Under the pieces are notes generated by a model, which ran no database searches, had not been told where the DNA came from, and was given only the letters and a program-made list of their open reading frames with translations. Of a stretch of 32,500 nt of DNA, positions 1-15,292 are shown one piece after another (position 1 is the first letter of the stretch; the number at the start of each line of letters is the position of its first letter). Location: contig JACVTC010000142.1 of the NCBI GenBank assembly GCA_016946835.1, positions 185,001-217,500 on the forward strand. The letters are read 5' to 3'. Both the position numbers and the translations under genes were made by a program. The stretch comes from Neocallimastix lanati (nom. inval.) (lineage: Eukaryota > Neocallimastigomycota > Neocallimastigomycetes > Neocallimastigales > Neocallimastigaceae).

Positions 1-3
1 ATA

Positions 4-3628
<3,625 letters not shown>

Positions 3629-4078
3629 TTTGGAAAGCGATTTAAAAGCTTTTATTTTTGATTTATTACTTTGATATAATATTTCAATAAAAAATATAAA
3701 TAAATAAAGCAAGGAATAAATATATATATTATTTTTATAATAATTCTTTATCTTTTAAATTTATGGATTAATTATTTAATTCTAATTTTTTTTATTGATT
3801 TTATAAATAATTTATAATTTTTTTCATATATTTTATAAATTATTTAAATGAAACAATTTAATATACAACTTTGTTTTTAATAATTAAAAATAAAAATAAT
3901 AAAAATAATAAAAGTTCTTTTAAATTAATAATTTAAAATATGATGACTTTTATTAAATATTATTTTTTTTTAAAAATTAATTTTTTAAAAAAAAAAAAAA
4001 AAAAAAAGTATATATATATATATAATAAAAATTAAAAACAAAAATATTTTGGTTATAAATAAAAAAAAATTAAATATC

Positions 4079-4111
<33 letters not shown>

Positions 4112-5029
4112 CTATTTATATAATATATAGTTTAAGTTTTATATTATTAAGTAATTATTTTAATTTATTATATTTAATAAAAAAATTTATTTATAATTAA
4201 AATATTATAATAATAATTAAAATAGAATTAAATAATTAATGTAGGTTAGAATTATTAGAAATATAAAAAATATATATATATATAATTATTTTATTATATA
4301 AAACATAAAATGATAATTTTTATTTATCCATATTTAATGTAATGTAATACGTAATAAAATAATAAAATTCGTCAAAAAAAACATTTTACTAACAGAAATT
4401 GGATATAGATTAAAAGGGATATACAATACAATAATTTTTTTCATAAATTTACTTCACATCTTCATCAAAATAAATTTATTCATAACCGATTCAAGTAATT
4501 TTAACTATTCATAATGTTATTTCATTTTACATCAAAATGTTGAACAACTATTTACAAAAAAATTTACACACTTAATTTCATATAATAAAATTGGATATAA
4601 CTAAATAAATATAAATATAAATATAATAGAGTTTTATTAAAAAAAAAAAAATGCATATTAAGAGTTCTAATGGTTAGGAAATTTTTATAATAGCCAATCA
4701 TAATTGTAGTAAATTTTATATATGAAAAATTTTTTTAAATAGTTCGGTAAGGAGTAAATGCATCTTAATTTAAATATAATTATTCACAAGTATTTTTTAT
4801 ATTAACATATTATAAAAATATTAATACTAAATAAAAACATAAATACTATAAATACTATATAAAATGTAAAAATTAAAAAAAATAAATAAATAAATATTAG
4901 TACAAAATATGAAAATAAAGCTATATAAATATAAAGCTTAAATACAACATCAAATAAAAATACAAGATATAAATATTAAATAATAAATAATTTAAACATT
5001 TTTATTAAATAAACTAAAATCATTACTAA

Positions 5030-5330
5030 ACTTTATTTATTTATTTACTTTTTAATTATTTATTGATATTTTATTAATTATTTATTTACTTATTTACTTA
5101 TTTGCTTATTTATTTATTTACTTATTTACTTATTTATTTATTTACTTATTTACTTATTTACTTATTTGCTTATTTATTTATTTACTTATTTACTTATTTA
5201 CTTATTTGCTTATTTATTTATTTACTTATTTACTTATTTATTTATTTATTTATTTATTATTTATTTATTTATTTATTTACTTATTTATTTATTTATTTAT
5301 TATTTATTATTTATTTATTTATTCATATTT
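5030..5330. repeat. Imperfect TTTA/CTTA array with higher-order structure
   Basis: The array consists of TTTA units with scattered ACTT and TTGCTT variants. Blocks containing TTGCTT recur at 5102, 5166 and 5206, the last two exactly 40 bp apart, so block duplication was superimposed on tetranucleotide expansion. The open frames across it are Leu/Ile/Tyr low-complexity artefacts. Confidence 0.9.
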
Positions 5331-6053
5331 TAATAATTTTTGACATTTTATTTTATTTTTTTAATGAATAAAATTATAAAAAAAAACATTACTGACATAT
5401 TTATCACTTTTTTGTCTGTTCGTTATTTTTTTATTTAATTAATATTCAATTAATTATATATTTAAAATTATTACTTTAATGAATCTTATTACTTTTTTTT
5501 TTTTTTATTTAAAAACTTCTCATATTCTTTGACCAACGAGTTTAAACTAAATAGTTTCTTTTTTTTTTTTTAGACTAGGAATAAACTTTATTTAAACTAA
5601 ATAATAAAAACAAATAAGAACAGAAAATAATAAAATTATGCTATAATTATAAATTGGAATAATGAAAGAATAAATAATAATAATAATAATTAAAGTATTT
5701 ATTATATTATTAATAAGTTATCTACTTTTTATAGTAAATATTAATCATTTATATCAATATATCTTTTCTTTTTGAAATTATTATATATATTTTAAAATTA
5801 ATTTTTTATTTTATTAAAACTTTCAGTAAATGGAAAAATTACAAAAATAATGTTTATTTTTAAATTTTTTTATTATACACAAATTTATAAATTTTCTAAA
5901 AAAAAAAAAAAATTCTCTTTATATGTAATAAAAAAGTATTTAAATAGTAATGAATTATTAGATAATCAAAAACTGTATATATAAGTAACCAAATATGAAT
6001 AATTCAATAATTCAATAATAATATAATATATTATGTTAATAAAAAAAGTTATA

Positions 6054-6127
6054 AAATATTTCTTGAAATACATAATTATATGTTAAAACTTTTTTTTATA
6101 TATATTTATGTATTTCAAGAAATATTT
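6054..6127. repeat. Perfect 21-bp inverted repeat with 32-bp spacer
   Basis: The left arm at 6054-6074 starts AAATATTTCTTG, and the right arm at 6107-6127 is its exact reverse complement. With one extra A, pairing extends outward into flanking TTATAA/TTATAA. The element could be a long hairpin in RNA or cruciform DNA, or a tiny inverted-repeat element. Confidence 0.85.
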
Positions 6128-7296
6128 TTATAATTAGTATATATAATTTCTTAATCCATGATTAAATACAATTTTTGTAAAATAATATAAACTTTTTTTT
6201 TTTTTATAAAAATAAAAGTGGATAAGTAAATTATTATAACTAAAAAAAGTATAACTTACAATAATTTTAAATAATAAATGAAAAATAGCAAATAGAAAAT
6301 AAATAGCTATTAAAATACAATAAATTAAATTAAAATATTTATATTGAAATTAACATAGCATTATTTATTATTTAAAAAAGATAATAAAAAAAAAAGCAAT
6401 GATAATATAGATAAGATAGTAAATAATTAACAATAAAGATTAAATAATTAAAAAATATATATATAAATAAAGAAAACAACAAAAATAACTAGAAAAAAAA
6501 AAAAAAAGAAACTAATATTAAAAATAATATTATTAATGAAATAACTTCATAGTAATACAATAAAATTTTAATTTTTTAAAAAAAATAAAAAATAATAATA
6601 TTTATTAATATTTATAATTTTTCCGAACTTTCTGACTTTAAATTTTTTTATGCTTGGTGCAATGTTCTATTTGTATATTTTAGGTTAATAAAATTTCAGT
6701 AATATGTAATTTAAATTATAAAAATTTATAATATTTAAATATTGTAAATTTTATTAATAATATACACTAATTTTATTTTTTATTATTAATCTCAAAGGAT
6801 TAGAATATTATTATATAGATTAAAAATTGATTAATAATTTTTAAATAATCTTATAAAACAGGAATATAACAAAATGTAGATATACATTTTTTTTAATTAC
6901 ATAAATTTAAAGGTAATAAAAAATTATTAATTAGGTTTATATAAAATAATTCATATTTATAATGAATTAAAAATCGTATTTCATTTTTATGTTTTGTTAC
7001 ATAAAAGGCATATAAAAAATAATTTTTTTTTTTCAGCTCAAAAATATATTTAACCTTAGCATTTTTATTTAGTATATAAACTATATTTTTTCTGATTAAA
7101 TTTTGAATCATTTAATAAAATTATATTTAATAATAAATATAAGATTATTAACCATTAGAAGTCTTTTAAAATTTATAAATTAAAAAAAATTACTTAACGA
7201 AATTTAAATTTAACTGTAATTATTATTTATTATTTAAATTGTTATTTTAATATTTAAATAAATAAATAAATTAAAAATTAAATTACATAAATTCAA

Positions 7297-7360
7297 ATGA
7301 ATGAATGAATGAATAAATAAATAAATAATACATACATACATACATACATACATACATTTA
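7297..7360. repeat. Compound ATGA / ATAA / TACA tetranucleotide repeat
   Basis: Consecutive runs of AATG, AATA and then CATA units form a compound microsatellite. No gene is nearby. Confidence 0.9.
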
Positions 7361-7479
7361 TAAATTTTAATTAAAAGAATAAGTATATTTCTTTTATAAT
7401 GATATAGTAATATTTTTGAAATTTCAAATAATTATAAATTAAAAATAAAAAAATTTATTCATTCTTGTAAACTTTTAAA

Positions 7480-7570
7480 TAAATAACTAAATAAATAACT
7501 AAATAACTAACTACCTAACTAACTAACTAACTAAATAACTAAATAACTAAATAACTAAATAAATGAATAA
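7480..7570. repeat. AAAT/AACT tetranucleotide and octanucleotide repeat
   Basis: Repeated AACTAAAT and AACT units, interrupted once by CTACC. This is low-complexity intergenic DNA. Confidence 0.85.
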
Positions 7571-8035
7571 ATATATATATATAATTTTTTTTTACTAATG
7601 CTTGTAAATATGAATATTATATTATTAATTTGCTATATATATTTTTTATTAAGGCAAATGAGTATTAAAAATTTCAAATACCTCTAGGAGTGATATAAAA
7701 ACACTTTCATAACCACTAATTATTTTAATTAATTATTTGATTGAGTATTAAAAATTAATATATTATTTTTTTTAATTTTATATATATATTATTATTTATT
7801 TTAATATGTATTAATTAAGATATATTTTTTATATATTATTATGTTATTTTTGCAAAACCAAAAAAAAAAGTTTAAATATTATTATATAATGTAATTATAA
7901 TTATAAAATTTAATTAAGTATAATTCAAAAGGTGGTACAACCCATAAATATATAAATAGTTATGTATATCACTCTTTTTAATGTAGTAGTATAATAACTA
8001 AAAATTAGACATATTTTTATACATCCTTTAATGTA

Positions 8036-8058
8036 ATCGCCTAAATTTACCAGGCGAT
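8036..8058. other. G/C-containing hairpin in an island of more complex sequence
   Basis: ATCGCCT (8036-8042) and AGGCGAT (8052-8058) are perfect 7-bp arms around a 9-nt loop. They lie in an island (about 7920-8100) of less repetitive sequence than its surroundings. No known RNA family is recognised. Confidence 0.5.
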
Positions 8059-10152
8059 ATATCCCACATATCTTGCATGTCTTTTTCATTTCAATTTATA
8101 TTAATATATATTCTAAATATTATTGGTAATATATGCATTATGCAAAAAAAGGATTTGTAAAGATATATAAATTAAAGTTTCTTTGTGTTTACTTATAATA
8201 TATTGTATTATTATACAATTGAATGCTTTCAATTGAAAATGTGAAAGAAATTTTAGAAAAAATTTTTTATAATATAAATTTTTTTATTAATAAACTTAAT
8301 ATATATTAATATAATATACTAATATATTAATATATTAAAACTTCTTTATATTAAAGTTATTTATAATCGTCCATTTCAACAGATATTAATAATAAATATA
8401 TAGATGAATTTGATGTTTTAAATAATTAACTTCTATATATATTATAATATAATTTAATTATTTTAAATTTTTAATATCCGTTTTAATCTATTATTTATTA
8501 AAGTTAGTAACTTTTTTTTTTTTTTAATTAAACCATTAATATATTTATGTATGTATATAAAATGATAATGAGATGATATAGTAAGTATATAATCAAATAT
8601 ATTATAGAATAAAAAAAGTTATATATACTTCTATATTATAAAATTTTATGTAATTTTTTTAAAATTTACAGAAATTTTTTTCTAAATAGAATTCTTTTAA
8701 TATTTTTAAAAAACAGAATATGACATTATATTAGTAATTAAATTGTATTTATTTAAATGTAAAATTAATATGCTAAATAAATATTATTAATATATTATTG
8801 AATAACTATATTTTTTTTTAATATATTTATTAACTTTATTATTTTATTTGTGAATATAAAAAAGAATAACTTATTATGATTTATAATATAATATATTATA
8901 TATTATATAATCATATTTTTCATATTAAATTATTTATATTATTTATGTTTTTTATGCTTTTTTTTTTTTTTTTTTTTATTTATTTATTATTATTTTTTAA
9001 AATTGTTAATAAATAAACCATTTTTAATTTTTCACTTTTTTTTTTTTATTACTTTAAAATTTACTAATTCTTTTTTATTTTATTTTATTTTTTATTTTTT
9101 ATTTTTTATTTTTTTATTTCTTTTATTTAAATATTTTATATTTTATTTATTTTTTTATTTTTATTATTTTTTTATTTTTATTATTTTTATTTTTATTTTA
9201 TAATATTTTTATTTTACACTTTATTTATTTTGTATTAATATATATATATTTTTTTTTAAATTTTTTTATTGATTATTATTAATTGATTATTATTAAATAT
9301 TCATACTATTTTAATTATATATATTTTTTTATTCATAAACACTCATTTATTTATTCATAATCTATTAAATTAATAATAATATATTAAAAAATAAATATAT
9401 ATAAGTATTTATAAATTCTATTAAATCTTAATAGCTTTTTTTAAGTTTTAATATATTAATACTTTTCATATTATTTACAAATAATAGTTTTATACACTAT
9501 TACAACAAAACCAAAAAACGAAAACAATATTTAATATTTATCATTTTTCAGTGAATGAATTTTTGATTATAAAATTTATTGTTTTGAATTATAATATATT
9601 AATTATATTAAACATCATATAATTAACACTAGTATTTATTAAGAATATAATAAAAGTATTTTTTTTTTATTTTTTTTTATTTTGAAATATAAAAAAAATT
9701 TACTTTATAATATTATTTAATAATTTAAATTTGTTTTTGAAAATCATTTATTTTTAAATTATTTAATAATTAATTTAATTTAATAATATATATTATTACA
9801 TGATTTTATAACATTTTAATATACAATATATCAAATATTATACTTTTGTAAATATCTAAAATAAAAAAAAAAAAAAAAAAATTGTTTTATTATTAATAAT
9901 ATATATATATATATTTAATATTATAAAATTTAATTATATCACATATACTTTTACTTTATTAATATAGTTTAAATATATATATTAAAATTTTTGAATTAAC
10001 ACTAAAAATAATATCGAGTTAAAAAAATTTATTTTATCTATTGATATAAAACAATATATATATTTATGTAATATTAAAGCATTTTTTACTAATCATTATT
10101 TAAATAATAATTGAAAGATAAAATAATAAATATATCAATATTAAATAATATT

Positions 10153-12040
10153 ATGGCTACATTATTAACTTCAACAACAGTAATACCCAATAATTTATAT
10201 CATAATTCCTTAACAGATACTTCGTCATATTTAAATAAAAATAAATCATCAAATAATTATACTGAAAATACAAATTTATCAACAATATATCCTTCGAAAT
10301 TGAAGGGTTCTTCTTTGGGAACAAATGAAGTAAACAAGAAAGAAAAGAATAGAAATTCTAATTTTGCAATAAATTCTACTTTACCTACTTCGAGTCATGC
10401 TCATTGCAGGTCATCTTCTATCAAATATATAGAAAAGCAAAAATACAATTTAAAAGTAACAAAAAATATGACAAAAGTTGATAAATCTAAATCCACATCA
10501 AATTCAAAAATTAGTGCAAATAATTCTCAATGTCAAACTAAAAAAGTTGATAGTAAACAGAGTAGTAATATTAATACGAAGAAACTAAATAATATTTCAA
10601 AAAAGATAATCAATACAAATATTAATAATTCAAATGCTACTTCCATTCAAAATAATAATCCAAAGATAAAATCAAAAACAAATATTAAAGTAACTGCAAC
10701 TAAGGTATTAAATTTACCAAATATTAGTTCACAATCTCAAAATCCAAGGTTACAAGCAGGTAATGTTTCAAAGAAAATTATAAATATAAGAAATTCAAAG
10801 AAATCTGCTCCTCGACCAACTATAACAAAATTAAAATTACCTACTTCAACTAAAGAAAATTCAAATTCATTATCTTTTTCAAATTTATCTATTAATAAAA
10901 CTTATAGCAATACACATAAAAGAGGTGGAAATAATTATTTAGATAAATATTTTATGAATTATTCTTATAATTCAGAATTTTCTAAAAAGTATAGAGTGAA
11001 AGAAGAAATGGGTAAAGGCGGTTTTGGTATTGTATTTGTAGCAGAAAGAATTTCTGATGGTATGGAAGTTGCAGTAAAATTTATTATTAAAGAAAAAGTG
11101 TCAGTTTCTGCATGGGTAAAAGATCCTGACCTTGGTGTTATTCCAAGAGAATGCTATCTTTTGAAGCATGTTAATCATCCATGTATTATTAAGTATTTAG
11201 ATTGTTATAGTGATAGAAAATACTTTTATTTAGTAACAGAACTTCATGGATCTCCATGGTCAAAAGAAAATATTAGAAATTATCAAAATGAAAATGACCC
11301 AACAAATAAAATTTATACTTCCTTTATTAATGCTGGTGCATTAAAAACAAATAATAAGTTTCACATTGGTAAGGCTAGACCTTCAATGGATCTTTATGAA
11401 TGTATTGATTCATATTATGAATGTTTTGATGAGCCACAAGCCCGCTATATTTTTGTACAACTTTTATCAGCTATTAAATATTTAAATTCCTTAAATATTA
11501 TTCATCGCGATATTAAAGATGAAAATAGTAAATATATATATTTTTATTTAAATTATAATTCATTTATACCTTTTATTTTTTTTTATTTTTTTTTTTTTTT
11601 TTTATTAAAAGTAATATCATTTAATAAATTATTATAATTATTAATATTGTTTTATAGTTTTAATAGATAAAGATTTAAATATTAAACTTATTGATTTTGG
11701 AGCTGCTATTCAGATAAATGGTGGAAGAGTTTATGATAAATTTGTTGGTACTTATCCATATATAGCTCCAGAAATTATGAATGGACAAGAATATGGATCC
11801 ATAAGTCAAGATATTTATTCTCTAGGTGTTTTACTTCATTTATTAATATATGGTGGTTTACCGGATGGAAATTTAAATGAAAGCAATACAATACTTTTAC
11901 CTCAATGTACCATTAAAGGAAGTAATTGTTCTGAAGAGGTTAGAGATTTAATTTGTTGGATGTTACAGAAATCACCATCTTTAAGACCAACCTTAGATGA
12001 AATATTTAATCATGATTGGATTAAAAAAAGCTCAAATTAA
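10153..12040 (+). CDS. Serine/threonine protein kinase, PAS-kinase-like (CAMK group), two exons
   Basis: Exons are 10153-11527 and 11658-12040, with a 130-bp GT-AG intron cutting just after HRDIKDEN. The product is 585 residues. I use the first ATG in frame (MATLLTS). Residues 1-279 are Asn/Ser/Lys/Thr-rich, with no PAS domain visible. The kinase domain runs from about 280 to 582: glycine loop GKGGFG (287-292), catalytic Lys309, alpha-C Glu333, HRDIKDEN (451-458), DFG (471-473), and GTYPYIAPE (489-497). All catalytic residues are present, so it should be active. HGS after the hinge, DEPQARYIF, and LIDFGAA recall PAS kinase (PASK/Psk); PIM-like kinases are the next candidate. A ~45-residue Asn-rich insertion (about 367-411) follows the hinge. 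PASK-type kinases regulate carbon partitioning and translation; that role here is inference. Confidence 0.88.
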
Positions 12041-12160
12041 TTTTTTTTTTTTATTTTTAAGTTTATTTAATATTTCAAAAAAAAAAAAAAAAAAAAAAAA
12101 ATTAAATTAGAAAAGAAAAATTAATGAAATAAAAAGAATAAATTAATTCTAAAATAAAAT

Positions 12161-12214
<54 letters not shown>

Positions 12215-13241
12215 ATAATAATACTAATAATAGTTAAATAATAAAATAATAGAAGAATCATTAATTATGTTTAAAACAACAATATAAAACAAATACAGCG
12301 ACATAGAAATATTACAAATTTAGTATATCAAAAATAAAATTAAAAATATCAATTAATTAAATTTGGTATATTAATTTTATTACTGTAATTATAATTTATT
12401 TTAATTTAAGATCAAAATTATTAATATTTACTAATTTTCATAAAAGATAATATTTATTAAAGAAAACAACAACAAAAAAAAAAAAAAAAAAAAAAAAAGA
12501 GAGAAATATCAAAGACATAAAATTAAAGTTAAAAAATATAGCATAGAAATATTTTTATTATTAAATTTATTGAATATAATGAGAACTTAACGAGATTTCA
12601 TTTTATTACAATAATTATAAATATAAGAAAATATACCATAAAAATAGAGAAGAAAGTCTAGTGGAATATTAATATCATTAACTTTAAATATTTGTCTTTA
12701 ATATTATCAATAGATTTCTATTTCTATTTATTTATTTTATTTTATTATTATTTTTTTTTTAACACATGAACAATGGATTTGATTATTTAATATATATATA
12801 TTTACCATTCCTTTATATATACATTTATTTATTAGTAATTAAAAAAAAAAAAAAAAAAGTTAAATAATTATTAATAAAATTATAATATGTATAGAAAATG
12901 GAAAGAAATAAATAGAAAAATAATAATAGAATTTATATTTATACTTAATATATAAGATTAAATATTACCATCAACTAAATAATTAAATCAACCATTCAAA
13001 TATTGAATTACTATATAAAAGTATTATCTATTATTATAATTATCAAAAGAAAAATAACTTTATTATTTAAACTATCTTAAATGCATATTTCATAATTTTT
13101 TTTTTAACACTTAAAAATTTATATTAAGCTATATCAAAACAATATAAAATAATTATTTTAACCATTAAAATTGATAAAATACATAAATAAAAAGCAATTA
13201 AATAAACACTTAAACACTCAAATAAATAAGCAAATAAGCAG

Positions 13242-13277
<36 letters not shown>

Positions 13278-13451
13278 GATAAAAACAGTAAATATCTTTT
13301 TTATAAAAAAGATTATTATTGTTTTTTCTTTTATATTAATGTATTTTATTTTATTTTATTTTATTTTTTTCTTATTCTTTCTTAATATATATATATATAT
13401 ATAAATTAGTTTATTAAGTTAATTAATATAATTAATATAATATATTCTTCA

Positions 13452-13484
<33 letters not shown>

Positions 13485-14386
13485 TTTTATATTTTTTTTT
13501 TAAAGTATTAAATTATATGCTGGATTATGATTTAATTAGTTTAAGAACCATTTTAAATAAAATATACATTTAAAAAAATAAAAATAAAAATAATTTTTTT
13601 TTTTTTTTTTTTTTATTTTATTTTTTTAATTTTCATTGATAATAATATAATTTCATTTAAATAAGAAAATTATTTATTTATAAGATTTATTAATTAACAA
13701 AATTAATAATAATAATAATTAATATTCTTTTAAAAAAAAAAAAAAAAAAGTATTTTAATTGGAGAAACAGTAAAATAATGATCTTTTTAAATTAATATTT
13801 AAAATAGTATAATTAAATCTTTAGGTTAATAATAGAAGTTTTCTGACTATCGTTTTATTTTATTTTATTTTATTTTATTTTTTTTTTATTTTTTTTAGAA
13901 AAAATATATGAATTAATTAAAGAATGTCATATGTAATAAATAACGGAATTATTTATATTGTGTCTATGAATTTTATATTTTATTTTTTTTTTTTTTTTAT
14001 TTTTTTTTAGAAAAAATATATGAATTAATTAAAGAATGTCATATGTAATAAATAATGGAATTATTTATATTATGTGTATGAATTCCAATTAGAAGTGTAA
14101 TTTTTATAATTTTTGAAAACTCTGTTATTTTCATAAATATTCTTAAAAATTTATTAACCATTAACAACTGAATAAAACATAAATTAAGATATGAATTATT
14201 ATTATTATTATTATTTTTTTTTTTTTGTATAAAATTTTCAATGTGTTTATTTTTTTATTAAAAATATTGTTATTACACATAAATTTTATATTCCTTTGTA
14301 ATTATTTATTAATAATATATTTTTTTTAATAGTATTGATATTTTTTTTAATAGTATTGATTTTTTTTTTTTTTTTTTTTTTTTTAA
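12041..14386. other. A/T-rich intergenic region with homopolymers and a duplicated segment
   Basis: No coding exon is seen. It holds the kinase 3' flank, many poly-A and poly-T runs (for example 12078-12100, 12163-12192, 13243-13269), TTTTA pentamers near 13340-13370 and 13850-13880, and the duplicated segment at 13897-14084. Confidence 0.7.
13897..14084. repeat. 112-bp-period direct duplication
   Basis: A 76-bp segment beginning AGAAAAAATATATGAATTAA at 13897 recurs at 14009 with three substitutions. Each copy is preceded by a poly-T tract. It lies just upstream of the retroelement remnant. Confidence 0.88.
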
Positions 14387-15292
14387 CCTAAAACTGACAA
14401 CAATACTTATCTTAGTATTCCTTTTGATGAATCATTATCATTGAAACCTATACAATCCAAATTAAACAGTAATTTAAATGTCAAGTTAAATTCGTACTTC
14501 CGATTTCTTATTAATAAATCTATTCCTCTCCCATTGAAGAAATATGTTTTAATTTCCTTTATTCTTAGTCTTGTTTTATATTATGCTCCTCTATTTGGTT
14601 CAAATAAGAGCAGATGCTCTAAAGCTCAAAAAATTATTAACAGAGGGCTTTATTGGAGTTATGGATTTCACTCTCGTAATTCTTATGTTAGTTTCTATGA
14701 TATTACTCATGAATTAAGAATACCTCCTCTTTCAGCTATCTGTGCTATATCTTAATTACGCTGCTTTAGAAAATGGAAAAACTCATCATGTATTATTAAT
14801 CATCATACTAATAATATTCCTACTATGTCACATTACTCATGGACTAAAGAAATCAAAGGACTTTGGATAAGAAATTAAATGGTAAAAAAAAAAAATAAAA
14901 TAAGTGAAATAAAAAAAGTTCTATTGGGAAAGAGATGTCTTCAAAAGCTAAAAAAGCAATTATTTACAAGGAGAATGATTTTGGATTTATTTCAGAAATC
15001 AAAGACTTAACATTTCAATATTTCAATATCCTAAATATCAATTAGGATTCTTTTGGATTACTCGAATTAGATGTGATTTTAAATTTGACATTAATATTTC
15101 CATTAAAAAAGAAAAATAGTCTTAGAAGATTGCCCTAAATGTTGCCCGTTGCTAAGGAGCGTCGACGTCGAAATAATAAAGGCATGGATTTTCACCTCCC
15201 TGGTGAAAGATTTGATACAGATTCGATTGATTAACACTAATACTGAAATTATTACTCGCAATAATGGACGCGATGTTATCATCGATGAATGA
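14387..15292 (+). mobile_element. Decayed non-LTR (LINE-type) retrotransposon, 3' part of the reverse-transcriptase ORF
   Basis: This is a fragment of the polyprotein downstream of the reverse-transcriptase core. It includes the segment around YLSIPFDESL, the conserved NKSIPLPLKKYVLIS and LYYAPLFGSNKSR stretches, an RCFRKWK / SHYSWTKE region, and a Cys motif EDCPKCCP near 15125-15148. The catalytic part, including the YxDD box, is absent. It is dead: TAA at 14753-14755 interrupts an otherwise open frame where Gln is expected, a second TAA lies at 14876-14878, an 8-bp duplication at 15014-15029 shifts the frame, and another shift falls in the A-run before 15117. The last frame ends at TGA 15290-15292. 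Its codon and base composition is less A/T-rich than the flanks. No target-site duplication or 3' tail was identified. Confidence 0.85.

Larger units (their letters stand above)
3629..10152. other. Long A/T-rich intergenic region without a recognisable gene
   Basis: About 6.5 kb between the divergent helicase and kinase genes. Both strands are dense in stops and homopolymers, and I see no coding exon. Contents include tetranucleotide arrays (5030-5330, 7297-7360, 7480-7570), a perfect inverted repeat (6054-6127), T-rich low-complexity DNA (8950-9230), and islands with more G/C near 4380-4760 and 7920-8100. Both promoters must lie here, but A/T richness hides any TATA-like element. Confidence 0.7.

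Noticed and set aside
5102-5371. Open frame of Leu/Ile/Tyr/Phe residues resembling a membrane protein
   Set aside because: It is entirely a TTTA/CTTA tandem array and has no coding character.
9003-9203. Phe/Leu-rich open frame, membrane-like
   Set aside because: It is T-rich low-complexity DNA with no start context or conservation signal.
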